Below are positions 1 to 7,800 of a stretch of 22,007 bases of DNA, one piece after another. The translations under genes and the position numbers were made by a program. The stretch's first letter is position 1, and each line of letters begins with the position of its first letter. Source of the stretch: an uncultured Clostridia bacterium (GTDB lineage Bacteria > Bacillota > Clostridia > Oscillospirales > Acutalibacteraceae); contig CALAEV010000039.1 in the NCBI GenBank assembly GCA_937892525.1, forward strand, positions 1 to 22,007, in the 5' to 3' direction. The notes beneath the pieces were generated by a model, which was not told the origin of the DNA, did no database searches, and saw only the letters and a program-made list of their open reading frames with translations.

Positions 1-99
1 CAACTAGTAACTGACAGACTTGACAGCAAAAACTTCTACGCTTTTAATCCAAGTTTTGATAAGCACTGTAACAAAAAAGTAAATAATAAGAGAATGTAA
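1..99 (+). CDS. C-terminal end of an unidentified protein (partial)
   Basis: An open frame enters from the left edge in frame 1 and ends at a TAA at 97-99, giving 32 residues that finish in a basic stretch ending NNKRM. It is followed within a few bases by a strong hairpin terminator, which fits a real gene end. The fragment is too short to assign a family: I recognise no domain or motif. It converges on the yfhO-type gene. It could also be non-coding sequence that is open by chance. Confidence 0.4.
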   Translation, partial: QLVTDRLDSKNFYAFNPSFDKHCNKKVNNKRM

Positions 100-104
100 A
101 AACT

Positions 105-137
105 AAAGGTGTCTGAATTGTTCAGACACCTTTTCAC
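105..137. terminator. Bidirectional intrinsic terminator between convergent genes
   Basis: A perfect 13-bp inverted repeat (arms 105-117 and 121-133, sequence AAAGGTGTCTGAA and its complement) encloses a 3-base loop. The arm ends in T/A runs on both strands, with TTTT following on the plus strand. It lies between the stop codon at 97-99 (+) and the stop of the minus-strand gene at 141-143, so it can end transcription from both sides. Confidence 0.8.
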
Positions 138-140
138 TTA

Positions 141-2933
141 TTATTCTGCATCATCAATAGGGGAGTTATCTTCGATTTTATTGTTATCAAAGAATATAAT
201 TTCTTCAAATCCCTCTTGTGATTTCTTGTTTTCTTCGGCAACAGTTACTCTTTGCCATAGATTTTGTTTTTTGTTTTTAAAAAATAGCCACTTTTTAGTA
301 GAAAGAATGTAGAAAATCAAAAGAATTATTACAAATAATATTGAAATTACAATACACTCTTTTAATCCCTGTGCTTCATATACAAAAGTTATTTCATGTT
401 CACCTTCAGTCACTTTTACGCCGATTAAAGCGTCTGATAAAGCGAATATATCATCTTTTAAAACTAACTCACCATCAATGAACACATTCCAACTTTCGTC
501 ATAAGGTATAGAAGTGTATAAAACTTCATCTTTTTCAGAAACAAAAGAACCTGTAATCAATGTTTCATCAAATTTTGAATACTGTAATTGACCATCATAT
601 AGTTTATTATACCCTTCAACAAATTTATCACGATTAACAGTAAATACAACAAAATCTACACTTGCTGAATTACATTCATCTTTTAGTGGCATTTCTACTG
701 AAATCAGTTCGCCAGGAGTATGGCAACCTAAATCAAGGATATATCCATCATTTACTGTCATAGTTGTTGTAAGTGCCTGCGAGAACACAGAAACAGTATC
801 AAGATTTCTTGAGTAAACGTAAATGTAAATATTTGAGTTGTCTTTAGCAGTAATATCAACCGTAACTGCGCCGTCATAATTGTCGTCAATCTTGTTAAGA
901 GAAAACGTCTCATTTACAATATTAAATCGGTCAATTGAAAGTATGTTTCCATAAACAAGTTCATAGTCATAAATTCTTTCATAAAGGCCGTCAATACCTG
1001 TTGCGAGTCTAAAATATTCTTCTTGCGCCTCAACAGGATTATTGTAATCAGATGCATTAAATCCCACTATTTCATCCGATACCGGATAAGCAAGATTTAA
1101 CACATAATTGTTTTCATATGCTTTGAAGGTTGCGTTTTCACTTTTTAGTGTATAATACTCACATTCATTTATCAGGTTGGATTTATCGTAAATATACTTC
1201 AATGAAAACATTGCGTTATATAAAGGTGTTTGTGGATTATAAGTGAAGCTATTAATTTTGTTTCCGTAAAGACCAAAATCTTTTTGGAAGTTTGAAACCT
1301 TTTCATATGCCATTGAAGTAAATGTTGACGCACCATTATAGTCATACCAACATGGGTCCATACGTGCTCTTAAATCTGTTAACTCTTCACGATAAAACAT
1401 TAATGGATCAGCCTTTAATGTTTCCTGCTGCAATGATTTAAAATCGTCGTAGTCAGAAGTGAAGGATTCTTTTGATTGATTTGCAACATAGTGGTCGGTA
1501 TTTGCAGATATAGTTTCAGCAGTTACCGAACATAACAGCATAATTGATAATGCGAATACTTGTGCTTTTTTGCTTACAATCAAGCCAAGTACAATAGTCA
1601 ATAGAACTGTAAATGCAATTGTAACAAATACAGTAAAGTCATCAACATTTTTTGAACTGAGCTTTTGTGTCAAAATTACAAACCCAACAACGGCAACGCC
1701 TACAGCTAATATTTGTTTTTTGTTGTATTCATCAATGTTTTTTAATGCTTTAAATGCCATAATTAAAAGAATAAATGAATACATAAATGATTGTCTATAA
1801 GGTAAATCATTTGGAAAATGGAATCCGTGCCAGAAGAAGTTTATGAAGTTTATATTAAAACTAAAGTACATTACTGCAAGAAGCACTACTGAAGCAATCT
1901 TTTCAGTTGCAGAAATGCGTTTTGAGAAAAGATATAAAGGTATCAAAAGCACTGTCAGCATACCACAATAAACATTTGGCAACACATCTTCGCCACTGCT
2001 ACGGATTGTTGGCTCTAGTCCTGCAAGATGATTTGCAAGAAAGTCAAAAATACTGAAATATGATTTGTATTCGTCAGGTGTTGAACCGGCAGTCGCAGAT
2101 GATGAGTTAAGAATATATACAAGTGGAACAAGCATAAACAAAAGAATAACTCCAACTGCAACAGACGAAAATGCAAATCTTAAACCACTTTTCCAGAAAA
2201 ATGAGTTAGAAAGTTTTTTGAAAAATCCTTTTGTTTCTGGTAAAAGTAATTTTTTATTTTTAATGTTATTAAGTGAACAGAAATAATAGTATATAAAATA
2301 AATGCAAGAAAAAATACAAAGCATATAACCAATGTAATAGTTAGAAAAGATTGCAAGTACTAGTGCGATTATATATGTTGTGCATTTACCTTTTTCTATG
2401 ATTTTTTCAATGCCTAATACTATAAATGGAAGAATATACATTGCATCAATCCACATAACATTCCAGTAATAGGCAACAAAATATCCACAAAAAGCATACA
2501 TAATGCCAAAAGCAACTATTGTAAATCCGTTAGCTTTTTGAGATTTTTTAAGATAATATGACATTGCCATTGAACTAAAAACTGCCTTAATTGCAATAAT
2601 AGCAGCAACAGCTTCAAAAGTATTTTTGTGTCCAAATAAAAGGACAATAAATGAAATAGGACTTGACAAATAGTTATAGAAATTACCTAAAAAAGAGCTA
2701 CCAAGACCACTATTCCAAGAATATACAAGTGATTCGGCGCTTGTAAGTCTGTCATATAATTCTGAGAACAAAGGACCGTATTGATGATATAAGTCCATTC
2801 TGTAAATAATTTTTTCGCCAAACGGAATAATCTCGTAGCAAAAATAAACAAGCAGAATGATAAACAGTGCCACTCCACCTGAAATAAATATATATTTATT
2901 ATCTTTTAATATTGATTTGAATTTTTCTGTCAT
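141..2933 (-). CDS. yfhO: YfhO-family polytopic membrane protein (putative GT-C glycosyltransferase)
   Basis: A 930-residue membrane protein with an N-terminal membrane anchor, about a dozen further hydrophobic segments over the first ~490 residues, a long soluble region (~500-855) that should face outward, a last membrane segment at ~856-877, and a 53-residue acidic cytosolic tail. The first external loop holds the DLYHQYGPLF motif typical of the YfhO family; by analogy with GT-C enzymes its Asp is a likely catalytic residue. Bacillus YfhO is linked to glycosylation of lipoteichoic acid, so transfer of a lipid-linked sugar to a wall polymer is the likely role, but the substrate cannot be read from sequence. 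The start ATG (2931-2933) has an AAGGTG ribosome binding site 7 bases upstream. It is a single gene with its own promoter, divergent from spoIIIA. The family is fairly certain; the function is inferred. Confidence 0.85.
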   Translation of the reverse strand: MTEKFKSILKDNKYIFISGGVALFIILLVYFCYEIIPFGEKIIYRMDLYHQYGPLFSELYDRLTSAESLVYSWNSGLGSSFLGNFYNYLSSPISFIVLLFGHKNTFEAVAAIIAIKAVFSSMAMSYYLKKSQKANGFTIVAFGIMYAFCGYFVAYYWNVMWIDAMYILPFIVLGIEKIIEKGKCTTYIIALVLAIFSNYYIGYMLCIFSCIYFIYYYFCSLNNIKNKKLLLPETKGFFKKLSNSFFWKSGLRFAFSSVAVGVILLFMLVPLVYILNSSSATAGSTPDEYKSYFSIFDFLANHLAGLEPTIRSSGEDVLPNVYCGMLTVLLIPLYLFSKRISATEKIASVVLLAVMYFSFNINFINFFWHGFHFPNDLPYRQSFMYSFILLIMAFKALKNIDEYNKKQILAVGVAVVGFVILTQKLSSKNVDDFTVFVTIAFTVLLTIVLGLIVSKKAQVFALSIMLLCSVTAETISANTDHYVANQSKESFTSDYDDFKSLQQETLKADPLMFYREELTDLRARMDPCWYDYNGASTFTSMAYEKVSNFQKDFGLYGNKINSFTYNPQTPLYNAMFSLKYIYDKSNLINECEYYTLKSENATFKAYENNYVLNLAYPVSDEIVGFNASDYNNPVEAQEEYFRLATGIDGLYERIYDYELVYGNILSIDRFNIVNETFSLNKIDDNYDGAVTVDITAKDNSNIYIYVYSRNLDTVSVFSQALTTTMTVNDGYILDLGCHTPGELISVEMPLKDECNSASVDFVVFTVNRDKFVEGYNKLYDGQLQYSKFDETLITGSFVSEKDEVLYTSIPYDESWNVFIDGELVLKDDIFALSDALIGVKVTEGEHEITFVYEAQGLKECIVISILFVIILLIFYILSTKKWLFFKNKKQNLWQRVTVAEENKKSQEGFEEIIFFDNNKIEDNSPIDDAE

Positions 2934-2963
2934 TTTTTTACACCTTATAGTAAGTTTTAAACA

Positions 2964-2992
2964 AGTATATCATATTAGAATTTTCATTTCAA
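2964..2992 (-). promoter_or_regulatory. Sigma-A promoter for the yfhO-family gene
   Basis: On the minus strand there is TTGAAA (2987-2992), a 17-base spacer, and TATACT (2964-2969) preceded by TGA, which makes an extended -10. It sits about 30 bases from the yfhO start codon, with the ribosome binding site between. The spacing and both hexamers are close to consensus. Confidence 0.7.
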
Positions 2993-3002
2993 GAAAGTTT
3001 TG

Positions 3003-3031
3003 TAATAATAGGGGACAAGTGTTCATAGAAA
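3003..3031 (+). promoter_or_regulatory. Weak candidate sigma-E promoter for the spoIIIA operon
   Basis: spoIIIA operons are transcribed in the mother cell by sigma-E. The best plausible pair of boxes is TAATAAT (3003-3009), 14 bases, then CATAGAAA (3024-3031), against the usual kmATATT and CATACAmT. The problem is position: initiation near 3038 would fall inside the ribosome binding site (3037-3043). A perfect -35-like TCATATT lies further up at 2970-2976 but has only a poor -10. A sigma-E promoter in 2934-3036 is expected; this exact placement is uncertain. Confidence 0.25.
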
Positions 3032-3047
3032 TTATTGAGGTGATTGA

Positions 3048-4067
3048 ATGGACAAATCCTTTACAACTAATTTCAATAATATAATTTCATATATTTCGCC
3101 AAGAATTCAAATGTACTTAAAAAAGATGAGTGAGCCGATGATTGAAAATATTCAGGAAATCAGACTTCGTTCAGACCGTCCTGTTGTAATTGTAACACCA
3201 ACAGGAAGCAGTTTTTTAACACTAAGTGGAAAAACAAGTTACATATATTCTACAAATTGTGTAATTTCAAGTGAAAATGAGATTATTGATACAGTTAATA
3301 AAATGTGTGGATATTCAATGCATAGTCATTATGAAGATATTCTAAATGGTTATATCACATTACCTAATGGGTCAAGGGTAGGTTTATGTGGCACAGCCGT
3401 ATATGATAAAGAACAAGTAAAAAGCATAAAAAATATCAACAGTATTAACATTAGAATTCCACGTATGGTACAAGGTGTTTCAGAACCAATATTCAATAGT
3501 GTATATAAAGGTAGATTAAAAAATCTTTTAATTGTTGGTCCACCCTCATCAGGTAAAACAACAATGCTTAGAGATTTGGCTTTTCAATTATCTTCTGGAA
3601 GAATGGGAAAATATTATAAAATCTGTGTTGTTGATGAGAGAAAAGAATTATTTCCATCTCAACAAGATATTAAAACATTAGGACCTAATACTGATGTATT
3701 ACTTGGATTTCCTAAAGGTAAGGGGATTTCAATGGCAGTGCGTACCTTATCACCAGATGTTATTATTTGTGATGAAATTGGTACACCTGAAGAAGCAAGT
3801 GAAGTTCTAAATGGTGTTAATTGTGGAACAAAATTTGCATTAAGTATTCACGCTGAAAATGTTATTGAATTAAAAAATAAAATAGTTTTTAAGGACTTTC
3901 TTGAATTTAGTGCTATTGATAAAATCTTATTTTTATCTGACGCTACAAATCCTTGTAAGGTCTGTAAGATTATTAATACAAATGAGGTTTTTGATGAAAA
4001 TAATATCAATCATTGTAATTATGTTAGTCTGCACAACTATATCAATGACACGTATAAAACAAATTAA
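3048..4067 (+). CDS. spoIIIAA: Stage III sporulation protein AA (ATPase of the SpoIIIA-SpoIIQ channel)
   Basis: 339 residues, the cytosolic ATPase of the mother-cell SpoIIIA complex, related to the secretion ATPases of type II/IV systems. Walker A is GPPSSGKTT at residues 164-172, a conserved DER lies at 196-198, and Walker B ends in CDEIG with D242 and E243. The start ATG has a GAGGTGA ribosome binding site 4-5 bases upstream. It is a little longer than the Bacillus subtilis protein (about 307 residues); the extra length is mostly a C-terminal extension after the ATPase core. First gene of a complete AA-AH operon. Its last 74 bases overlap the start of spoIIIAB in another frame. Confidence 0.95.
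   Translation: MDKSFTTNFNNIISYISPRIQMYLKKMSEPMIENIQEIRLRSDRPVVIVTPTGSSFLTLSGKTSYIYSTNCVISSENEIIDTVNKMCGYSMHSHYEDILNGYITLPNGSRVGLCGTAVYDKEQVKSIKNINSINIRIPRMVQGVSEPIFNSVYKGRLKNLLIVGPPSSGKTTMLRDLAFQLSSGRMGKYYKICVVDERKELFPSQQDIKTLGPNTDVLLGFPKGKGISMAVRTLSPDVIICDEIGTPEEASEVLNGVNCGTKFALSIHAENVIELKNKIVFKDFLEFSAIDKILFLSDATNPCKVCKIINTNEVFDENNINHCNYVSLHNYINDTYKTN
3984..3988 (+). promoter_or_regulatory. Ribosome binding site that fixes the spoIIIAB start
   Basis: GAGGT five bases before the ATG at 3994, located inside the spoIIIAA coding sequence. The longer in-frame alternative beginning at 3901 has no comparable site and would add residues that do not match the usual SpoIIIAB N-terminus. Confidence 0.7.
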
Positions 4068-4494
4068 AAACCATACTAAATCTGTGATGCAATTTATTTT
4101 ACTTATAGAAAATATTGAAATTCTAATTGAATATAAAAATATGAGTATTTCAGAAATTTTTAATGTTGTTTGTAATAATGAAAATTATAGTTGTTTAACG
4201 TTTTTAAATGATATAAAAAATGGTTTAAATAATTATTATGACACATTGGATAAAGTATTTACAGATAAAAAATTGTTATATGTATTTGATTATGAAGATA
4301 TTGAATATATTAGTGGTTTTCTCTCCATTCTTGGGTCATCTGACACTAGTGGTCAAATTCTTAATTGTAATCTATACAAGAAACTTTTTGAAAAGAAGTA
4401 TACACAATTGAAATCAAGTGAAAAAACTGAATGTAAGTGCGTTTCAACATTATCAATAGGATTAGGTTTATTGATTTCAATAACTATAATTTAA
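3994..4494 (+). CDS. spoIIIAB: Stage III sporulation protein AB
   Basis: 166 residues starting at the ATG at 3994, close to the 171 of the Bacillus protein. It begins MKIISIIVIML, an N-terminal membrane anchor, followed by a charged helical region of the type found in SpoIIIAB (IKQIKNHTKSV, then LLIENIEILIEYKN), and ends with a second hydrophobic helix (LSIGLGLLISITII). This layout resembles GspF/PilC-type inner membrane proteins and SpoIIIAB is thought to act with the AA ATPase. The frame is open back to 3901, but the ribosome binding site at 3984 and the family length favour 3994. It overlaps spoIIIAA by 74 bases, more than the few bases at the other junctions in this operon. Confidence 0.88.
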   Translation: MKIISIIVIMLVCTTISMTRIKQIKNHTKSVMQFILLIENIEILIEYKNMSISEIFNVVCNNENYSCLTFLNDIKNGLNNYYDTLDKVFTDKKLLYVFDYEDIEYISGFLSILGSSDTSGQILNCNLYKKLFEKKYTQLKSSEKTECKCVSTLSIGLGLLISITII

Positions 4495-4504
4495 TGGAGT
4501 AAAA

Positions 4505-4699
4505 ATGGATATTACATTTCTTTTTAAAATTGCAGGTATAGGGTTAATTGTTGCTGTTTTGCAACAGTTACTTTCAAAAACAGGTCGTGAGGAATTTGCA
4601 ACTCTAACAGTACTTACAGGAATAATTGTTATTATTGCCATGATTGTACCAGAGATTTCCTCAATATTTGACCAACTAATAGCTATATTTGACTTATGA
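4505..4699 (+). CDS. spoIIIAC: Stage III sporulation protein AC
   Basis: 64 residues with two membrane helices joined by a short polar loop containing SKTGREEFA, the pattern of SpoIIIAC (about 68 residues in Bacillus). A GGAG site lies 5 bases before the ATG, 10 bases after the spoIIIAB stop. It is a small integral membrane part of the channel between mother cell and forespore. Its stop overlaps the next start as ATGA. Confidence 0.93.
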   Translation: MDITFLFKIAGIGLIVAVLQQLLSKTGREEFATLTVLTGIIVIIAMIVPEISSIFDQLIAIFDL

Positions 4700-5085
4700 A
4701 TATATTCTTAAAGATTGGGGTAATCGCCTTAATTTATCTTTGTTTTTCGATAATTTTAAAATCATATAGGCCAGAATATGTATTTTTAATGCGAATATTT
4801 GTAGTCGCATTAGTTTTTGCGCTACTTATTGATGATATATCAAGTTTTATCTCAAATATTTTGTCAATTTTTTCTATATTTAATATTAAAACTGAACATA
4901 TTAATTTATTGCTAAAAGTAACAGGGATTGCAATAGTCGCAGAATTTATCTGTGACACACTTACAGATTCGGGTGAGAAATCACTTTCTGGAGTTGTGTC
5001 ATTATCTTCGAAATTGTTGATAATATTTCTTTCGTTACCTATTCTTAACGGATTAATTTTGTTCTGTATTAAGTTTGTTGAATAA
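4696..5085 (+). CDS. spoIIIAD: Stage III sporulation protein AD
   Basis: 129 residues (Bacillus about 133), strongly hydrophobic with about four membrane helices. SpoIIIAD is related to SpoIIIAC, and the segment LLLKVTGIAIVAEFICDTLTD resembles the SpoIIIAC core. The start overlaps the spoIIIAC stop (ATGA at 4696-4699) with no clear ribosome binding site, so translation is probably coupled. Confidence 0.93.
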   Translation: MNIFLKIGVIALIYLCFSIILKSYRPEYVFLMRIFVVALVFALLIDDISSFISNILSIFSIFNIKTEHINLLLKVTGIAIVAEFICDTLTDSGEKSLSGVVSLSSKLLIIFLSLPILNGLILFCIKFVE

Positions 5086-5086
5086 T

Positions 5087-6181
5087 ATGAAGAAGTTTAT
5101 TTTAATAATCATAATAATAGTATTATCATTAAATTTGCTATCGATTAATTCAGTAGCGCTTGATATTGATGTTGATTCAGTGTGGAATGAAATTGATAGT
5201 CAGACAAAAGAATATCTTGAAGATTTAGGAATTAACGAAATAAGTTTCGGTGATTTATTTGATTTAAATCCAACTCGTGTAATTGAATTTTTAATTGATA
5301 TCAGTTTAAATTCTGGAATTAAAGTATTTAATAATATAATTCAAATTATTGCAATATTATTTATTATTTCAATTGCTTCCGCATTTTTAAAAGAGTCTGA
5401 CAGAATACAAAATATTATTTGTTTTGTCGGTGTATTAACTGTGTTATCAGTTGTACTTGTTCCAATCAGCAGAATGATTACTGATGTTGCTACTGGCATT
5501 AAAACATCAATGATATTTGTTAATTCATATTTGCCTGTGATGGTTGCAATTATTGTTGCTTCTAGAAATCCTAGCCTTGCAGTTACATATAATTCATTTA
5601 CAATTTTTTTATCTTCTGTTATAACAACAGTTTCTGATAAACTATTTATTCCATGCATAAGTTCAATATTATCTTTTAACATTTTGTCTTCATTTTCTTT
5701 TGAGAATTTTCGTGAAAGGATTGTGGCAGGCTTTAAAAGATGCATAAAAGTTGTTCTTGCATTATTTTCAACGGTTTATACAGGTTTATTGACCACACAA
5801 AGCATTTTAGCAAGTTCGTCAGATAGTATTGCTCTTAGGGGAATAAAATTCATTTCAGGTGCTTTCGTTCCGGTTGTTGGAGCTGGAGTTGGGGACGCAC
5901 TATCGTCAGTTTTTAGTAGTTTTATAATAATGAAAAACACTTTGGGCGTGTTTGTAATCATAGTTATTATACTTATCAATCTACCTGTGATGACCGAACT
6001 GTTGATATGGTATTTTTCGCTAGAAATGTGTTCTATTATTTCTTCAATGCTCGGCATTAATAATATTACCGATACACTTGATAGTCTTTCATCGGTTATT
6101 TCTATACTTAACATTATTTTGTTTTTTGTTACTTTTGTACTTGTTATTTCAACTGGTGTAATAATAATGATGGGAAAATAA
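5087..6181 (+). CDS. spoIIIAE: Stage III sporulation protein AE
   Basis: 364 residues from the ATG at 5087; the Bacillus protein is about 399. It has an N-terminal signal-like helix (MKKFILIIIIIVLSLNLL) followed by a polar region (DIDVDSVWNEID) and then about seven or eight membrane segments, the expected SpoIIIAE layout. A TTG at 5075 in the same frame would add four residues, but neither start has a ribosome binding site. I chose the ATG because it lies one base after the spoIIIAD stop (TAA then T then ATG), ideal for termination-reinitiation. It is the largest integral membrane component of the channel. Confidence 0.92.
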   Translation: MKKFILIIIIIVLSLNLLSINSVALDIDVDSVWNEIDSQTKEYLEDLGINEISFGDLFDLNPTRVIEFLIDISLNSGIKVFNNIIQIIAILFIISIASAFLKESDRIQNIICFVGVLTVLSVVLVPISRMITDVATGIKTSMIFVNSYLPVMVAIIVASRNPSLAVTYNSFTIFLSSVITTVSDKLFIPCISSILSFNILSSFSFENFRERIVAGFKRCIKVVLALFSTVYTGLLTTQSILASSSDSIALRGIKFISGAFVPVVGAGVGDALSSVFSSFIIMKNTLGVFVIIVIILINLPVMTELLIWYFSLEMCSIISSMLGINNITDTLDSLSSVISILNIILFFVTFVLVISTGVIIMMGK

Positions 6182-6182
6182 T

Positions 6183-6620
6183 ATGGATACTTTTAAAATG
6201 TGGATGTTGTCACTTTGTGGCGCAACGGCAATTACAGCATTATTCAGAATACTTCTTTCTAATTCCTCCTTAAATAAGGCGTTAAATATATTCTTTACTT
6301 TATTTGTGTTATTCTATACAGTTGCACCAGTTCAAATTCTTTTTAAAGATAACTTTTTCGATAAAACGTCAATAAATTTATCAACTGAATACAATGAAAT
6401 TTATAAAAACGGCTATGAACAGATTATTGAATTATCAATAGAAAAAGTGTGCGAAGAATTAGAAGTTGAACTTTTATCTTGTGACATAACTTCTAACATG
6501 AATGATGACGGTTCATTGGTTGTTGAAAGTATTGAAATACACATAAAAGATAGTAATCAAGACAAATATATTAAGAATGAATTAAAAAAGCAACTTGGTT
6601 ACGAGGTGATTGTTAAATGA
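6183..6620 (+). CDS. spoIIIAF: Stage III sporulation protein AF
   Basis: 145 residues with two N-terminal membrane helices (about 8-25 and 33-54) and a small mixed alpha/beta domain of the ring-building kind shared with AG and AH. The Bacillus protein is about 206 residues, so this is a short form, apparently lacking a longer linker rather than broken. The ATG lies one base after the spoIIIAE stop, with only a weak GGG upstream, again suggesting translational coupling. Its stop overlaps spoIIIAG as ATGA. Confidence 0.88.
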   Translation: MDTFKMWMLSLCGATAITALFRILLSNSSLNKALNIFFTLFVLFYTVAPVQILFKDNFFDKTSINLSTEYNEIYKNGYEQIIELSIEKVCEELEVELLSCDITSNMNDDGSLVVESIEIHIKDSNQDKYIKNELKKQLGYEVIVK

Positions 6621-7168
6621 ATTTTTTTAAGGATTTATTACAGAAATCTAGCGTAATCGAGAATAATAAAAAACTTGCTTTGATAGTAATTGGAGGATTC
6701 TTGATTATTGCTACTATATTTATTTCTGAATTAGAATTTAATACTAATGATTCTGATGAAATTGAGCTTAAAGAGAGCATGTCAACAGAAGAATATTGTA
6801 CATATCTTGAAGGTAAAGTTACTGAAATTATAGAGTGTATTGATGGTGCTGGAAAAGCAAAAGTTATGATTACACTTGCAGAAACAACTGAATATATTTA
6901 TGCTACCAATGACAAAAATACTAGAAAAAGTAATGATACAAGTGATGACAGTACTGACCAAAATGATTATGTAATTATTGAAAAAGACAATAATGATACA
7001 GGACTTTTAATTAAAACGATTGAGCCAAAAGTCAGGGGAGTTGCAATAGTGTGTGAAGGTGGAAATAATTCGACAGTACAAAACCAGATATATTCTGCAA
7101 TAAGTGCAGTTCTTAATATCAGCACATCAAGAATATCAATATCAAAATTATCATATATGGAGGAATAA
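6617..7168 (+). CDS. spoIIIAG: Stage III sporulation protein AG
   Basis: 183 residues: a short cytosolic N-terminus, one membrane helix at about 20-39, then an extracytoplasmic domain. The C-terminal part (KVRGVAIVCEGG, then SAISAVLNISTSRISI) matches the ring-building fold that makes the large SpoIIIAG ring in the intermembrane space. An Asn/Asp/Ser-rich linker (about 100-125) splits the domain. GAGGTG (6603-6608) lies 8 bases before the ATG. Bacillus AG is about 229 residues. Confidence 0.92.
   Translation: MNFFKDLLQKSSVIENNKKLALIVIGGFLIIATIFISELEFNTNDSDEIELKESMSTEEYCTYLEGKVTEIIECIDGAGKAKVMITLAETTEYIYATNDKNTRKSNDTSDDSTDQNDYVIIEKDNNDTGLLIKTIEPKVRGVAIVCEGGNNSTVQNQIYSAISAVLNISTSRISISKLSYMEE
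7159..7163 (+). promoter_or_regulatory. Ribosome binding site that fixes the spoIIIAH start
   Basis: GGAGG six bases before the ATG at 7170, overlapping the last codons of spoIIIAG. It rules against the longer in-frame start at 7104, which lies inside spoIIIAG and has no such site. Confidence 0.8.
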
Positions 7169-7169
7169 A

Positions 7170-7700
7170 ATGAAAAGTAGAATTATTGGAAGAAAACAAC
7201 TATTAACTTTCAGTCTGGTGTTTGCATTAGGCTTGGCAGTTTTTGTTAACTGGTATTACACTAAACCACAAGGAAATATGACGGAACCTGAAGTTTCAAG
7301 TGAAGCAAACCTTGGTGATGCGCAATATGTTAACTCTAATTCAGTAAAAACTGAAGATTATTTTGAAACAGTAGAAATTAATCGTAAAAAAGCCCACGAT
7401 TCAGCAAAAGACTACTTATCGTCAATTATTTCCGATACTAGTGTTGATGAAGATACAAAAGCGTCTGCACGTGAGAAACTCACTAAAATTTCTGAACAAA
7501 TAAAACTAGAAAATGATATTGAAAATCTTGTTTCAGCACAAACAAATTCAAAATGTATAGTAACTTACGGCGATGATTCGATTGAGGTTATATTACCCAA
7601 AAATGTTCTAGATGATAATAGTGTAATAAAGATTAAAGATATCATCGTTTCAAAAACAAAATTAACTACTGATAAAATAACAATTATTGAGACAAAATAA
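7170..7700 (+). CDS. spoIIIAH: Stage III sporulation protein AH (ring protein, partner of SpoIIQ)
   Basis: 176 residues starting MKSRIIGRKQ, then a membrane helix at about 12-30 and a periplasmic-type domain. The region EDTKASAREKLTKI then EQIKLENDIENLV and the final beta-rich part (KCIVTYGDDSIEVILPK) follow the SpoIIIAH pattern of the YscJ/FliF-like fold, which interlocks with forespore SpoIIQ. Bacillus AH is about 218 residues, so the linker is shorter here. It starts one base after the spoIIIAG stop. Last gene of the operon; SpoIIQ is not in the window. Confidence 0.92.
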   Translation: MKSRIIGRKQLLTFSLVFALGLAVFVNWYYTKPQGNMTEPEVSSEANLGDAQYVNSNSVKTEDYFETVEINRKKAHDSAKDYLSSIISDTSVDEDTKASAREKLTKISEQIKLENDIENLVSAQTNSKCIVTYGDDSIEVILPKNVLDDNSVIKIKDIIVSKTKLTTDKITIIETK

Positions 7701-7724
7701 TGTTATTTAATATGTAATTTTCTA

Positions 7725-7753
7725 TTGAATTTTTGTGGATTTAGTGATAAAAT
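7725..7753 (+). promoter_or_regulatory. Sigma-A promoter for the nusB cluster
   Basis: TTGAAT (7725-7730), a 17-base spacer, and TAAAAT (7748-7753) preceded by TGA, an extended -10. Transcription should start near 7760, which gives nusB a leader of about 90 bases. Confidence 0.7.
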
Positions 7754-7774
7754 ATACATAAATTCTATGTATAT
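7752..7774. promoter_or_regulatory. AT-rich dyad over the nusB transcription start, possible operator
   Basis: A perfect 9-bp inverted repeat, ATATACATA (7752-7760) and TATGTATAT (7766-7774), around a 5-base centre AATTC. It begins at the last bases of the -10 box and spans the predicted start site, a usual place for a repressor site. It could instead be a chance AT-rich palindrome or a weak hairpin at the RNA 5' end. Confidence 0.35.
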
Positions 7775-7800
7775 ACATTTCGAACCGCAGAAAATTTAGA

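Noticed and set aside
3901..3993. Longer spoIIIAB beginning at 3901
   Set aside because: The added residues show no resemblance to SpoIIIAB, lie wholly within spoIIIAA, and no ribosome binding site precedes them.
5341..6114. Minus-strand open frames of 112-134 codons within spoIIIAE
   Set aside because: They mirror the coding frame of a well-supported gene, have no ribosome binding sites and no recognisable domains.
7767..7799. A ten-codon reading frame (ATG to TAG) in the nusB leader ending just before the hairpin, like an attenuation leader peptide
   Set aside because: It has no ribosome binding site, would begin only about seven bases from the predicted RNA start, and short open frames are frequent by chance. 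There is no run of codons for a single amino acid.
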